Positions 27,887 through 35,480 of a DNA stretch of 64,000 bases are shown here, in pieces. Numbering within the stretch: the stretch's first letter is position 1; each line of letters opens with the position of its first letter. The stretch is from Actinophytocola sp963729115 (GTDB lineage Bacteria > Actinomycetota > Actinomycetes > Mycobacteriales > Pseudonocardiaceae): the NCBI GenBank assembly GCA_963729115.1, contig CAVSMR010000025.1, positions 248,001 to 312,000 of the forward strand, read 5' to 3'. The notes beneath the pieces were generated by a model, which had not been told where the DNA came from, ran no database searches, and was given only the letters and a program-made list of their open reading frames with translations. The position numbers were made by a program, and so were the translations under genes.

Positions 27887-28797
27887 CCGCGGAGAACGGC
27901 CGCGCCCTCGATACGGGACGGAGAGTGACGAGCATGACCGAGAGAGGGCGCAGCGATCCCCGCCCGACCCCGTGCCGCAGCCGCCGGCACGAGCACGGCG
28001 CGACGCCGCCCCGGGTCGCGCCCGGCCTGGCGATCTGCGCCGAGTGCCGGGAGCGGGCCGAGGAGAACCTGGTCGAGCTCCCCGAGCTCTACGAGATGTG
28101 CGCCTACGTGCTCGACCTGCGCCGCCCGCAGCCGCGGGAGCGGGTCAGCGGCCGCCGCCCGCACGGCATCGTGTTGCGCGACGCGGTGGTGACGGTTCGC
28201 TCGGACATCCTCGGCGTGCTCGCCTCGTGGTGCGGGCTGGTGACGAGCGAGCGCGGCGTCGCCGGGCCGGACGAGCTGAGCATCCGCCGGCTCACCACCT
28301 TCGTGCAGGTTCATCTCACGTGGCTGGTCGCCCACCAGGCGGCCGCGGACTTCGCCGACGAGCTGAACGAGCTCGCCGAGGCGGCGCGGGAGGTGCTGAC
28401 CCCGGACGCGGACCTCGAGTTCGAACTGGGGCCGTGCTCCCATCCCGGTTGCGAGTGGACGGTCCGCGCGGAGGGCCACCCGCCGCAGCGGATCCGGTGC
28501 GACGCCGGGCACGAGTGGCCGCCCGAGCAGTGGCTGCTGTTACTCGGCCGCCCCGATGGCCATCCCAACGGGAACGGCCACTCCAACGGCCACTCCAACG
28601 GGAACGGCAACGGGAACGGTGCCCACCAGTCCGCGCCCAACGGCCATTCCCAGAATGGCCACGCACAGAACGGGCATGCGCAGAACGGCCATTCCCAGAA
28701 CGGCCACGCGCAGAACGGGCACGCACAGAACGGCCATTCACGCAACGGTCATGCCAACGGGCACCGCCTGGACTCGTTCCCGGAAGGTGCGGAATGA
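27883..28797 (+). CDS. Cys-rich protein with C-terminal Asn-Gly-His repeat tail
   Basis: The 304-residue protein has a Cys/His N-terminal region (PCRSRRHEHG and CAECRERAEENL, a possible zinc site), a helical middle with LTTFVQVHLTWLVAHQAAADF, and a second Cys cluster (GPCSHPGCEWTV ... RCDAGHEW). From about residue 225 it becomes a low-complexity tail of NGH, NGN and QNGH units. The N-terminal part resembles unassigned proteins of Streptomyces antibiotic clusters (OvmZ-like; from memory, unverified). A TTA codon (28540-28542) suggests bldA dependence. GTG 27883 overlaps the upstream stop; a later in-frame ATG at 27934 is possible. Confidence 0.65.
   Translation: MTAENGRALDTGRRVTSMTERGRSDPRPTPCRSRRHEHGATPPRVAPGLAICAECRERAEENLVELPELYEMCAYVLDLRRPQPRERVSGRRPHGIVLRDAVVTVRSDILGVLASWCGLVTSERGVAGPDELSIRRLTTFVQVHLTWLVAHQAAADFADELNELAEAAREVLTPDADLEFELGPCSHPGCEWTVRAEGHPPQRIRCDAGHEWPPEQWLLLLGRPDGHPNGNGHSNGHSNGNGNGNGAHQSAPNGHSQNGHAQNGHAQNGHSQNGHAQNGHAQNGHSRNGHANGHRLDSFPEGAE
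28636..28755 (+). repeat. 15-nt tandem repeat encoding QNGH[AS] units
   Basis: Eight in-frame 15-nt units run without gaps; a typical unit is CAGAACGGCCATTCC. Units 2-4 and 5-7 are near-identical 45-nt blocks, so the array probably grew by duplication of a 45-nt segment. A looser NGN/NGH stretch lies just upstream (28556-28620). Copy number is likely variable between strains. Confidence 0.85.
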
Positions 28798-28991
28798 GCC
28801 TCGGACGTGCCCGCCGCGCCACGGTGCCCACCCAGCTGGCCGCGCTCGCGGCCGGGGTGCCGGAGGCGACCATCCGCAAATGGGCGAGCCGGGGCAAGCT
28901 CACCCGCTACGGCTCTCCGGGCCGGGCCGAATACGACCTGGCCGAGCTCCGCGTCCTGGTGTTCGAACGTGAGGGCACCAGGGTGACGTAA
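28794..28991 (+). CDS. Mini helix-turn-helix protein (65 aa)
   Basis: The 65-residue basic protein carries a MerR/excisionase-like HTH: TQLAALAAGVPEATIRKWAS (about 13-32), then a wing ending in GKLTRYGSPG and a short C-terminal helix. There is no effector domain. Its ATG overlaps the stop of the NGH-tail gene (ATGA), so it is translationally coupled and probably works with it as a regulator pair. Confidence 0.72.
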   Translation: MSLGRARRATVPTQLAALAAGVPEATIRKWASRGKLTRYGSPGRAEYDLAELRVLVFEREGTRVT

Positions 28992-29017
28992 GCGCACACG
29001 ACATACGGGAGAAGGCC

Positions 29018-29272
29018 ATGAGCCGGCACAGGGAATTGCTGTCCGAACGCGGTACCGGTACTACCGGCACCATTCCCGCGACGCCGCACACCGTCGCGGC
29101 GGACGGCACCATTCGCCGGCTCGAGGCCACCTTGACATCCGCTGAAGCGTCTGTCACGCTTTTTCCCGGGAGCCGTGTGCCCTTTTTCCGCAAAGCCCGT
29201 TCACCACAGCCGGTGAATGGGCTTTCGTGTTTTCCGACTCGGTCCGGGTCAGCATCGAGAAACGAGAAGTGA
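29018..29272 (+). CDS. Doubtful small ORF upstream of SARP
   Basis: An 84-codon frame opens with a good ribosome site (GGAGAAGG) before ATG 29018 and ends 1 nt before the SARP start. The first about 45 residues (Thr/Arg-rich, no recognised motif) could be real. The rest runs through a terminator-like hairpin (29192-29225) and looks non-coding. It may be a leader peptide or a chance frame. Confidence 0.3.
   Translation: MSRHRELLSERGTGTTGTIPATPHTVAADGTIRRLEATLTSAEASVTLFPGSRVPFFRKARSPQPVNGLSCFPTRSGSASRNEK
29192..29225 (+). terminator. Terminator/attenuator hairpin upstream of SARP
   Basis: AAAGCCCGTTCACC (29192-29205) pairs with GGTGAATGGGCTTT (29212-29225; one G-T wobble) round a 6-nt loop, followed by CGTGTTTTCC. 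It can end the 27044-28991 operon, or act as an attenuator because it lies 48 nt before the SARP ATG. Confidence 0.7.
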
Positions 29273-29273
29273 C

Positions 29274-30077
29274 ATGCGAATTGAGATCAAGGTACTCGGC
29301 CCCCTGGAAGTGTCCGTCGGCGGCGTCTCCATCGTTCCGACCGCGAGCAAGCCGAGCCAGCTCCTGGCGATGCTCGCGCTCAACGCGGGCCGTGTCGTGA
29401 CGGTCGCGTCCCTGACCGAGGAGATCTGGGACTCCCAACCTCCGCGCAGTGGCGTGCCGACATTACATACCTACATCCTGAAACTGCGCCGCAAGCTCCA
29501 ACACGCGCTGGCCGGCGAGGGTGGCGTGACGTCCAAGGACGTCCTGATCACCCGCCGGGCGGGCTACCTGCTCGACGTCGAGCCGGGCGACGTGGACGCC
29601 GCTCGCTACGAGCAGCTGTCCGCGGCCGGGCGGTCGGCGGTCAACCAGGGCGACCACGAGCGCGCGTCCCGCACGCTCGCCGAGGCGCTGCGGCTGTGGC
29701 GTGGCCCGGCGCTCGCCGACGTGCCGACCGGCCCCCAGCTGGCGATCGACGCCATGCGCCTGGAGGAGAACCGGCTCGGCGACCTGCACCTGCGCATCGA
29801 GGCGGACCTGCGGCTCGGGCGGCACCATCAGCTGCTTGGCGAGCTCGCGACGCTGTGCGCGCGGCACCCGATGCTGGAGAACTTCTGCGTCCAGCACATG
29901 GTCGCGCTGTACCGGTGCGGGCGGCAGAGCCAGGCGCTCGAGGCGTACCGGCGGCTGCGGTCCGGCATGGTCGACCAGCTCGGCGTGGAGCCCTCGCCGC
30001 GGGTTCGCCAGCTGCACCACGCGATCCTGTCCGGGCACGCGGTGATGGACGACCCGAACTTCGCGTTCAACGGCTGA
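29274..30077 (+). CDS. SARP-family transcriptional activator
   Basis: The 267-residue protein is a minimal SARP: an OmpR-type winged helix (about 1-95; IKVLGPLEVSVGGVSIVPTA, then PTLHTYILKLRRKL) and a BTAD domain (about 100-255; DLHLRIEADLRLGRHHQLL, YRCGRQSQALEAYRRLR). It lacks the ATPase and TPR parts of AfsR. A TTA codon at 29463-29465 (in the recognition helix region) makes translation bldA-dependent. It is about as close in layout to the second SARP at 38332 as paralogues would be. It likely activates the biosynthetic operons. Confidence 0.92.
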   Translation: MRIEIKVLGPLEVSVGGVSIVPTASKPSQLLAMLALNAGRVVTVASLTEEIWDSQPPRSGVPTLHTYILKLRRKLQHALAGEGGVTSKDVLITRRAGYLLDVEPGDVDAARYEQLSAAGRSAVNQGDHERASRTLAEALRLWRGPALADVPTGPQLAIDAMRLEENRLGDLHLRIEADLRLGRHHQLLGELATLCARHPMLENFCVQHMVALYRCGRQSQALEAYRRLRSGMVDQLGVEPSPRVRQLHHAILSGHAVMDDPNFAFNG

Positions 30078-30083
30078 GGCGAG

Positions 30084-30626
30084 TCAGTCCACCAGGCGGG
30101 CCAGGCCCGCGTAGCCCAGCTCCTCCAGGCGGGCGCCGGACTTCTCGAAGTAGTCCGTCCCCGCCTGGATCCCGTGGCCCTCGACCATGCGGTTCATGAA
30201 GTTGAACAGCGCGCACACCATGATCGCGTCGTGCAGGGCCTGGTCGGACCAGCCCGCGGCGCGGACCTCGTCCGCGTCCGCGCGGGTGACCGACGACGGC
30301 GAGCGGGTCAGCTTGCCGACGTAGCGCAGCACCGGGCGCATGCGGTCGCCGACCGGCGCGGAGTCCAGGTCCGTGACCGCGGCCGGCGCCGCACCCGCCG
30401 CCACCCCGCACGCCTCCGCCGTGACCGTGTGCACGCCATGGCAGTAGCCGCACGCGTTCAGGCCCGACACGTACGCCGCGATCAGCTCGCGCTCCCCCGC
30501 GGTGAGCTCCGACGGCCCGCGCATGACGACCTCGTGATAGTCCAGCAGCGGCCGGGACGTCGCCGGGTACGCCCGGAACACGTCCAGCAGGACGGCGTCG
30601 TCAGGGATCGAGCTCAGGTGCGCCAT
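30084..30626 (-). CDS. AhpD-like carboxymuconolactone-decarboxylase family protein
   Basis: The 180-residue all-helical protein carries the AhpD redox signature CGYCHGVH (about 58-65), i.e. the CxxC plus His needed for alkylhydroperoxidase-type disulfide chemistry. It ends 6 nt from the convergent SARP and is the last gene of a six-gene overlapping minus-strand operon. In this setting it may protect against radical or peroxide species made by the oxidoreductases, or act on a pathway intermediate. Confidence 0.85.
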   Translation of the reverse strand: MAHLSSIPDDAVLLDVFRAYPATSRPLLDYHEVVMRGPSELTAGERELIAAYVSGLNACGYCHGVHTVTAEACGVAAGAAPAAVTDLDSAPVGDRMRPVLRYVGKLTRSPSSVTRADADEVRAAGWSDQALHDAIMVCALFNFMNRMVEGHGIQAGTDYFEKSGARLEELGYAGLARLVD

Positions 30627-31044
30627 GGTCGTCCTCCGCGGCTTCGTCGATCTCGGCGCGGCGCACCCAGCACGCCGCCAGGAACACGCGTTCGCCGTGC
30701 CCGCAAGGCAATCCGGCGTTGCCGACCGCCGTCAGCGCGGACGCCCACAGGCGGCGCAGCGCGGCCGAGCGCACGCCCGGCTGCGGGTCGGCCGCCGCGA
30801 GCCGCGGGCGCGCGGCCCGCCACCGGGCCGCGCCGGCGCGTACCGCGGCCGCCATCGTCAGGTCCGGGCGGGCGTCGTGGCGCAGCTGGTCCACCAGCAG
30901 GAACGCCGGCACCGGGTCGCCGTCCGCGACGCCCAGCCCGGCCAGCAGCCGCTCGGGGCCCAGCCCCATCAGCAGCACGCCGAGCTCGGTGTCCGGGTCC
31001 TCGTCGACGGCAGGGAGGGCGAACACCGTGTCGTACTCAGGCAT
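30601..31044 (-). CDS. Conserved-cluster hypothetical protein
   Basis: The 147-residue soluble protein has an acidic N-terminus, a central helix LLVDQLRHDARPDLTMAAAV and a C-terminal WVRRAEIDEAAEDDH, with two Cys (PCGHGERVF, AACWVR). It overlaps its neighbours on both sides (8 nt with the FAD oxidoreductase, 26 nt with the AhpD-like gene), so it is strongly operonic. No family recognised. Its size and setting recall unassigned small proteins of enediyne clusters, which is only a suggestion. Confidence 0.6.
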   Translation of the reverse strand: MPEYDTVFALPAVDEDPDTELGVLLMGLGPERLLAGLGVADGDPVPAFLLVDQLRHDARPDLTMAAAVRAGAARWRAARPRLAAADPQPGVRSAALRRLWASALTAVGNAGLPCGHGERVFLAACWVRRAEIDEAAEDDHGAPELDP

Positions 31045-32329
31045 GCGCCACCGCCCGCTCGCGCACCCCGGTCGCCACACTCGCCGCGACCCGCGCGGTC
31101 GCCACCCGGTGGCCGTCGATGTTGCGTCCAGCCGGGCCGAGCACCATGCACGTCGCCGCGCCGGCGGCGAACACCCGCGGCGCGCGGCGGTAGGCGAGCG
31201 TGCGCTCGTCGAGGTCCGGCCAGCCGTCGCGCTCGCCGACGACCCGGTCCGGCAGCAGGCCCGAGCCGATCGAGGGCACGGTGCCCAGCGCGAGCGTCAC
31301 GTGGTCACCGGCCACCCGGCGGCCGTCGGCCAGCACCACGGCGGCATCGGCGACCGCGACAACCGGCACGCCGCGGTGCACGGTCAGCCGGCCGTCGGCC
31401 TCCGCCCGCGACAGCTGCGGGCGGAACTCGAACATCACCGACGCCCGCCGCTGGCGCCCCATCAGGGCCAGCCGGTCCGCCCACGGCACGCCATCGAAGC
31501 GCGCCCGGCCCTCGGCCCGGAAGAACGACGCGTTGACATCCGAGCACTGGTACCGCTCGGACTGCTCCCGCAGCACCCAGTCCACCCGGTGCCCGCGCTC
31601 GAGCGCGTTGCGCACCAGGTGCGCGGCGGTCAGCCCGGCACCGACGACGACCTCGCGCCCGGTATCGCCGGGCACCGGCTCGTCCCAGTACCCGACCCCG
31701 GCGCGACGCTCGCCGCCCCACCACGAAGCGGGCGCCGCGCGGCGCTCCTCGCCCTGGCACAGCACGACGTACCGCGCATTGATCGCGACCCCGGCGCCGC
31801 GCACCGACACGTGGTCGTCGTGCACCGCGAGCGAGGTGATCTCCGCGCGCCACAACCGTTGCGGCACCCGGTGGATCGCGGCGGTGTGCCGGCAGTACGC
31901 CTCGAACACGTCGACCGGCACCACGGACCGGTGCCCGGCCTGGGACATGCGGACCTCCCGGCGCTCCACCGGGGTCAGCAGCGCCCAGTGCATCCGGGCG
32001 AAGTCGCGCAGCTCGCAGTCCCGGTAGCCCTCCACGCCGGGGTGGTGCTCGTACGGCGAGCGCAGCACCCGCTGGTCGAGCCGGTCGACCCGCTCGTGGA
32101 ACCGGCCGGCCGGGCGGCCGTCCCGGTCGACGAGCACGACGTCACGCACGTCCAGGTGCCACAACGCGGCCGCGACCGCGAGCCCCGCCGGCCCGGCGCC
32201 GACGATCACGACGTCGGCCGACTCCGGTGGCCGGCCGGCCACGTCCGCGGCCACCGGCGTGGGATACGCCGGCCAGTCGCGGTGCCGGGGCGAGTCGAGC
32301 AGGCCGGGGTCGGGCAGGAACCTGGTCAC
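31037..32329 (-). CDS. FAD-dependent oxidoreductase
   Basis: The 430-residue protein has the FAD-binding motif VVIVGAGPAGLAVAAALW (about 40-57), a second nucleotide motif EVVVGAGLTAAHLVRNAL (about 227-244) and a C-terminal ALGTVPSIGSGLLP ... RVFAAGAA. The layout resembles NAD(P)H/FAD monooxygenases and lysine/ornithine N-hydroxylase-like proteins. The substrate is unknown; oxidative tailoring of the polyketide is likely from context. The GTG start overlaps the preceding stop (GTGA), as does its own stop with the next gene. Confidence 0.82.
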   Translation of the reverse strand: MTRFLPDPGLLDSPRHRDWPAYPTPVAADVAGRPPESADVVIVGAGPAGLAVAAALWHLDVRDVVLVDRDGRPAGRFHERVDRLDQRVLRSPYEHHPGVEGYRDCELRDFARMHWALLTPVERREVRMSQAGHRSVVPVDVFEAYCRHTAAIHRVPQRLWRAEITSLAVHDDHVSVRGAGVAINARYVVLCQGEERRAAPASWWGGERRAGVGYWDEPVPGDTGREVVVGAGLTAAHLVRNALERGHRVDWVLREQSERYQCSDVNASFFRAEGRARFDGVPWADRLALMGRQRRASVMFEFRPQLSRAEADGRLTVHRGVPVVAVADAAVVLADGRRVAGDHVTLALGTVPSIGSGLLPDRVVGERDGWPDLDERTLAYRRAPRVFAAGAATCMVLGPAGRNIDGHRVATARVAASVATGVRERAVAHA

Positions 32330-32874
32330 CCGATGACCGTGACGGGCACGATCACCTCGATGGTCGGGCGCTGTGGCATGCCGTCGGTGACCATCGCCTG
32401 TAACAGCTCCTCGGACCGTTCGGCGCTGTCGGCGGAGACCGGGCTGTACCGGGCGTGCGCGTACGCCGGCCGGCGCGCCTCGGTCTCGATCTCGAAGACC
32501 TTCAGCACGGCCTCGCCCGGCCGGACCTCGCCGTCGAAGAACGTCAGGCGGCGCATGTCCGGGGTGAGGAACGTCTTGGCGAACTGGCGCGACATCACCA
32601 TCGCGTCGCCGTCCTCGACGAAGTGCGTGTCGTCGTCGGTCGTGACCTGCATGGCGACCCAGGTCTGGTCGGTGAGGTTGGTCTCCGACTTGATGATCTG
32701 CCAGCGCCCGGGCTCGGGCAGGTTGATGGAGACCGACACGTCGTAGTCGACGGCGTCGATGGCGCCGGAGATCATCAGCACCCGCCGCCGCACGTCGGCG
32801 ACGCCGGCCATCTGGATGTCGCGGGCGCGCACCCGGCCCGCGACGTCCAAGCCTGGAACCTCCAGTGACGACAT
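32326..32874 (-). CDS. Hypothetical protein in oxidoreductase operon
   Basis: The 182-residue soluble protein looks beta-rich: VAGRVRARDIQMAGVADVRR, DVSVSINLPEPGRW and PTIEVIVPVTVIG. There is no Cys and no signal peptide. No family recognised. ATG 32874 is preferred over an upstream in-frame start because GGGAGG precedes it. It is coupled to the FAD oxidoreductase (GTGA overlap) and follows the GMC gene by 108 nt, in which a shared decamer/palindrome motif suggests a second promoter. Confidence 0.6.
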   Translation of the reverse strand: MSSLEVPGLDVAGRVRARDIQMAGVADVRRRVLMISGAIDAVDYDVSVSINLPEPGRWQIIKSETNLTDQTWVAMQVTTDDDTHFVEDGDAMVMSRQFAKTFLTPDMRRLTFFDGEVRPGEAVLKVFEIETEARRPAYAHARYSPVSADSAERSEELLQAMVTDGMPQRPTIEVIVPVTVIG

Positions 32875-32945
32875 GAACAACCTCCCAGCGACCGGCGGGT
32901 ACCTGTGTACAGCGCCCCCGAGGGTCGCATACCGCGCTATCCGGC

Positions 32946-32971
32946 TCAATACTCCATCGGTGTCCATAGTG
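32946..32971 (-). promoter_or_regulatory. Second copy of the shared decamer plus TCCANNGTGGA
   Basis: TCAATACTCC (32946-32955) and TCCATAGTGGA (32961-32971) lie 72-97 nt upstream of the ATG at 32874 in the GMC-downstream gap. The same pair precedes the His-rich membrane gene at 22115. Confidence 0.35.
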
Positions 32972-32982
32972 GACGTAAGAGC

Positions 32983-34620
32983 CTACGCCGCGGGCTCTGA
33001 CGTGGCCGGACGGGTCGCGGCCGCGGCCGGCAACGGGGCGCCGTAGGTCACGTCCACGCCGCGGTCACGTGCGGCCCGCACGATGCCCGGGATCGCCCGC
33101 TCGGCGAGCGCGGCGATCGTCAGCGCCGGGTTGACGGTGAGCGCGCCGGGCACGGCCGAGCCGTCGGTCACGAAGATGCCCGGGTGCCCGCGCAGCTCGT
33201 GGCGCTCGTCGAGGGCCGAGGTCGCCGGGTCGTCACCGATCCGGCACGACGCGAGCGGGTGCACGGTGTAGGCGCCCACGACGTCGTTCGTCCACGGCGC
33301 CACGGTGGCCAGGCCGTCCTTCTCGAAGATCTTCTTCACCTCGGCGTCGGCCTGTGCCCAGCCGTTCAGGGTGTTCGGCGTCGGGGTGTAGGACAGCGGG
33401 CCGCGGCCGAGCATCTGCTGGGAGATGCGGTACGCGTTGCCGGTCGGCGGCGGCGGGCCGAACACGCCCTCGTTGTCGTCCTCGGTCATGAGGAAGATCG
33501 TGAGCCACGACTTCCACTGCTTGAGGATCTCCTTCTTCTCCTTGCCGAACCAGGTCGGCATGTCCGCGCCGGGCGCCTGGGCGAGGATCGTGCCGAGGCC
33601 GGGCGGGAAGTACAGCTGCTCCAGGGAGAACCGGCTGTACTCCGGGCGCTTCTCGTCGAGGAAGTCCCAGCAAGCGACGACCGGGCCCTTGCCGATCTGG
33701 TTCGCCTCGTACACCGCGCCGTTCGGGCGGCGCAGGCCGAGCACCTCGCCGACGCGCTCCTCGTTGATGATCGCGGTGTTGAGGCGCTCGCCGTTGCCGG
33801 AGAAGTAGCGGCCGACCGCGTGCGGCATCGCGCCGAGGGTCTCCTCGGAGCGCTGCAGGATCACCGGGGTCGCGCCGGCACCCGCGGCGAGCACGACGAT
33901 CTTGGCGTCGATGGCGCCGCTGCCGGTGCTGACCCGGTAGTCCTCCTCGTCGATGGTGTTGAAGTGCACGCGGTAGCCGCCGTCGTCGGTGCGCGCGATC
34001 TTCTGCACCTCGTGCAGCGGGCGGATCTGCGTGCCGTGGGAGAGCGCGGCGGGCAGGTAGTTGAGCAGCAGCGACTGCTTCGCGTCGAACCGGCAGCCGG
34101 CCATCATCCAGTTGCAGTTGGTGCACTTGGTGTTGTCGACGCCGACCGGCACGGGGTTGGCGGTGTGGTCGGAGTGGTGGCACGCGGCGGCCCACAGCCC
34201 GCCCGCGTACGTCACGTCGTTCCAGTCCTGCTGGCTCACCGGCATGACCTCGGAGACCCGGTCGTACCACGGGTCGAGGCTGTCCCGGTTGATCGCCGCC
34301 GGCCACATGCGGCGGCCGATCGAACCGTGCCGCTCGAAGACGAACCGCGGCGCGCGCGGCAGCGCGGCGAAGTACACGACGCTGCCGCCGCCCACGCAGT
34401 TGCCGCCGAGCACGCTCATCCCGTCGCCGGCGACGAAGTCGAACACCCGCGTGTAGGACTTGCCGAGGAGGTAGTCGTGGTCGAAGTCCTTGCCGGTCAA
34501 CCAGGGTCCGCGTTCGAGCACGGTGACCTTCGCCCCGCCCGCGGCGAGGTGATAGGCCGCGATGGACCCGCCGAAGCCGCTGCCGACGACGAGGACGTCG
34601 GTGCTTTCCACAGCACTCAT
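32983..34620 (-). CDS. GMC-family oxidoreductase (E9-like)
   Basis: The 545-residue protein has the FAD motif VLVVGSGFGGSIAAYHLA (about 9-26), the GMC loop GGNCVGGGSVVYFAALP, ten Cys including a CTNCNWMMAGC cluster (about 166-176), and the C-terminal catalytic region with VHPLASCRIG and VNPALTIAALAERA. GMC enzymes oxidise alcohols or act on reactive intermediates. A GMC oxidoreductase of this size (called E9) is shared by many enediyne clusters. Its ATG overlaps the upstream stop (ATGA) and follows GGGAGT. The Cys-rich loop might hold a metal or Fe-S centre, but this is unproven. Confidence 0.87.
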   Translation of the reverse strand: MSAVESTDVLVVGSGFGGSIAAYHLAAGGAKVTVLERGPWLTGKDFDHDYLLGKSYTRVFDFVAGDGMSVLGGNCVGGGSVVYFAALPRAPRFVFERHGSIGRRMWPAAINRDSLDPWYDRVSEVMPVSQQDWNDVTYAGGLWAAACHHSDHTANPVPVGVDNTKCTNCNWMMAGCRFDAKQSLLLNYLPAALSHGTQIRPLHEVQKIARTDDGGYRVHFNTIDEEDYRVSTGSGAIDAKIVVLAAGAGATPVILQRSEETLGAMPHAVGRYFSGNGERLNTAIINEERVGEVLGLRRPNGAVYEANQIGKGPVVACWDFLDEKRPEYSRFSLEQLYFPPGLGTILAQAPGADMPTWFGKEKKEILKQWKSWLTIFLMTEDDNEGVFGPPPPTGNAYRISQQMLGRGPLSYTPTPNTLNGWAQADAEVKKIFEKDGLATVAPWTNDVVGAYTVHPLASCRIGDDPATSALDERHELRGHPGIFVTDGSAVPGALTVNPALTIAALAERAIPGIVRAARDRGVDVTYGAPLPAAAATRPATSEPAA

Positions 34621-35183
34621 TCCGGACTCCCTGAGGCGGTCGTGTTCGGGTGGCGCTTGGCCAGCTCCTGGCCGTAGCCGTAGTCGGGGAAGCGCCACAG
34701 GCCATCGGCATCCGGCTTGGCGAAGCCCATCGCGAGCAGGCCGGGGTGGCCGTCGGCGATGGCCTCGGCCGTGCTGCGGTGCGCGGCGCTGTCGTAGGCC
34801 ATGTTGCTGAACATGGTGAGCAGGATCCAGCCGTCCCGCTCGGGGTGGCCGGGGGCGGTGAGCTCGAGCACCAGCGCCGCGCGGTCCTCATAGGACAGCG
34901 CGACGAACGCCGGCACGTCCGCGTCGAGCGTGGCGCCGTGCCGCTCGGCGTAGGCCGCGGCGTGCGCGTTGAGTCCCTGCGCGAGGTAGGGCAGGCCCTC
35001 GGTGACGCCGGTGGCGGGGGTGCGCAGCAGCTCGAGCGCGCCCGCCTCGACCGCGCCGGGGTCCTCGCAGACGCCCGCGATCGCCCGGTCGTCCGGCGAG
35101 CGTTTGGCGCCGGGAACGATCGTGTCCGCGAACGCCTCGAGTGTCATCGTGTGGATCTGTTCGTCGGACGCGGCTGACCCCAC
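34617..35183 (-). CDS. Gluconate-dehydrogenase-subunit-3/DUF5987-like partner protein
   Basis: The 188-residue helical protein has an opening like small subunits of GMC dehydrogenases (LEAFADTIVPGAKRSPDD), then YLAQGLNAHAAAYAERHGA and LTMFSNMAYDSAAHRSTAEA, and a tail GLWRFPDYGYGQELAKRHP. No Tat or Sec signal is seen, unlike gluconate dehydrogenase subunit 3. It is translationally coupled to the GMC enzyme and is probably its partner. Pairs of this kind (E8/E9, DUF5987) are known from enediyne clusters; the name is from memory and unverified. Confidence 0.7.
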   Translation of the reverse strand: MGSAASDEQIHTMTLEAFADTIVPGAKRSPDDRAIAGVCEDPGAVEAGALELLRTPATGVTEGLPYLAQGLNAHAAAYAERHGATLDADVPAFVALSYEDRAALVLELTAPGHPERDGWILLTMFSNMAYDSAAHRSTAEAIADGHPGLLAMGFAKPDADGLWRFPDYGYGQELAKRHPNTTASGSPE

Positions 35184-35480
35184 GTTTCCTCCCGCATTTC
35201 GAAAAACGCCTCGACCACCTCGGTCGGCTTTGAATTCTGCGCGATTTCGCGAGGCGGGTCATCTTGCATCGTGCCCAGCTCCTCGTGCGATTCTCGCGTC
35301 CCTGTGGAGCGCTCTGACCTGCGCTTTCAGCTAGACCTTGAGCATGCCTTGACCGCCAGCCGGACGGCGGTAGCGGGCGTGTCGACCCCACCTGCAGACC
35401 GGTTGCCAGCAATTTTTTACGTACCTACCTTCGGGTCTGCCGAACTATTTCGAGCCCTTCTCTCTGAGTGGTGCCACGTC

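Noticed and set aside
28636..28755. CRISPR or non-coding tandem repeat
   Set aside because: The 15-nt units are contiguous, in frame and encode the C-terminal tail of an otherwise intact gene.
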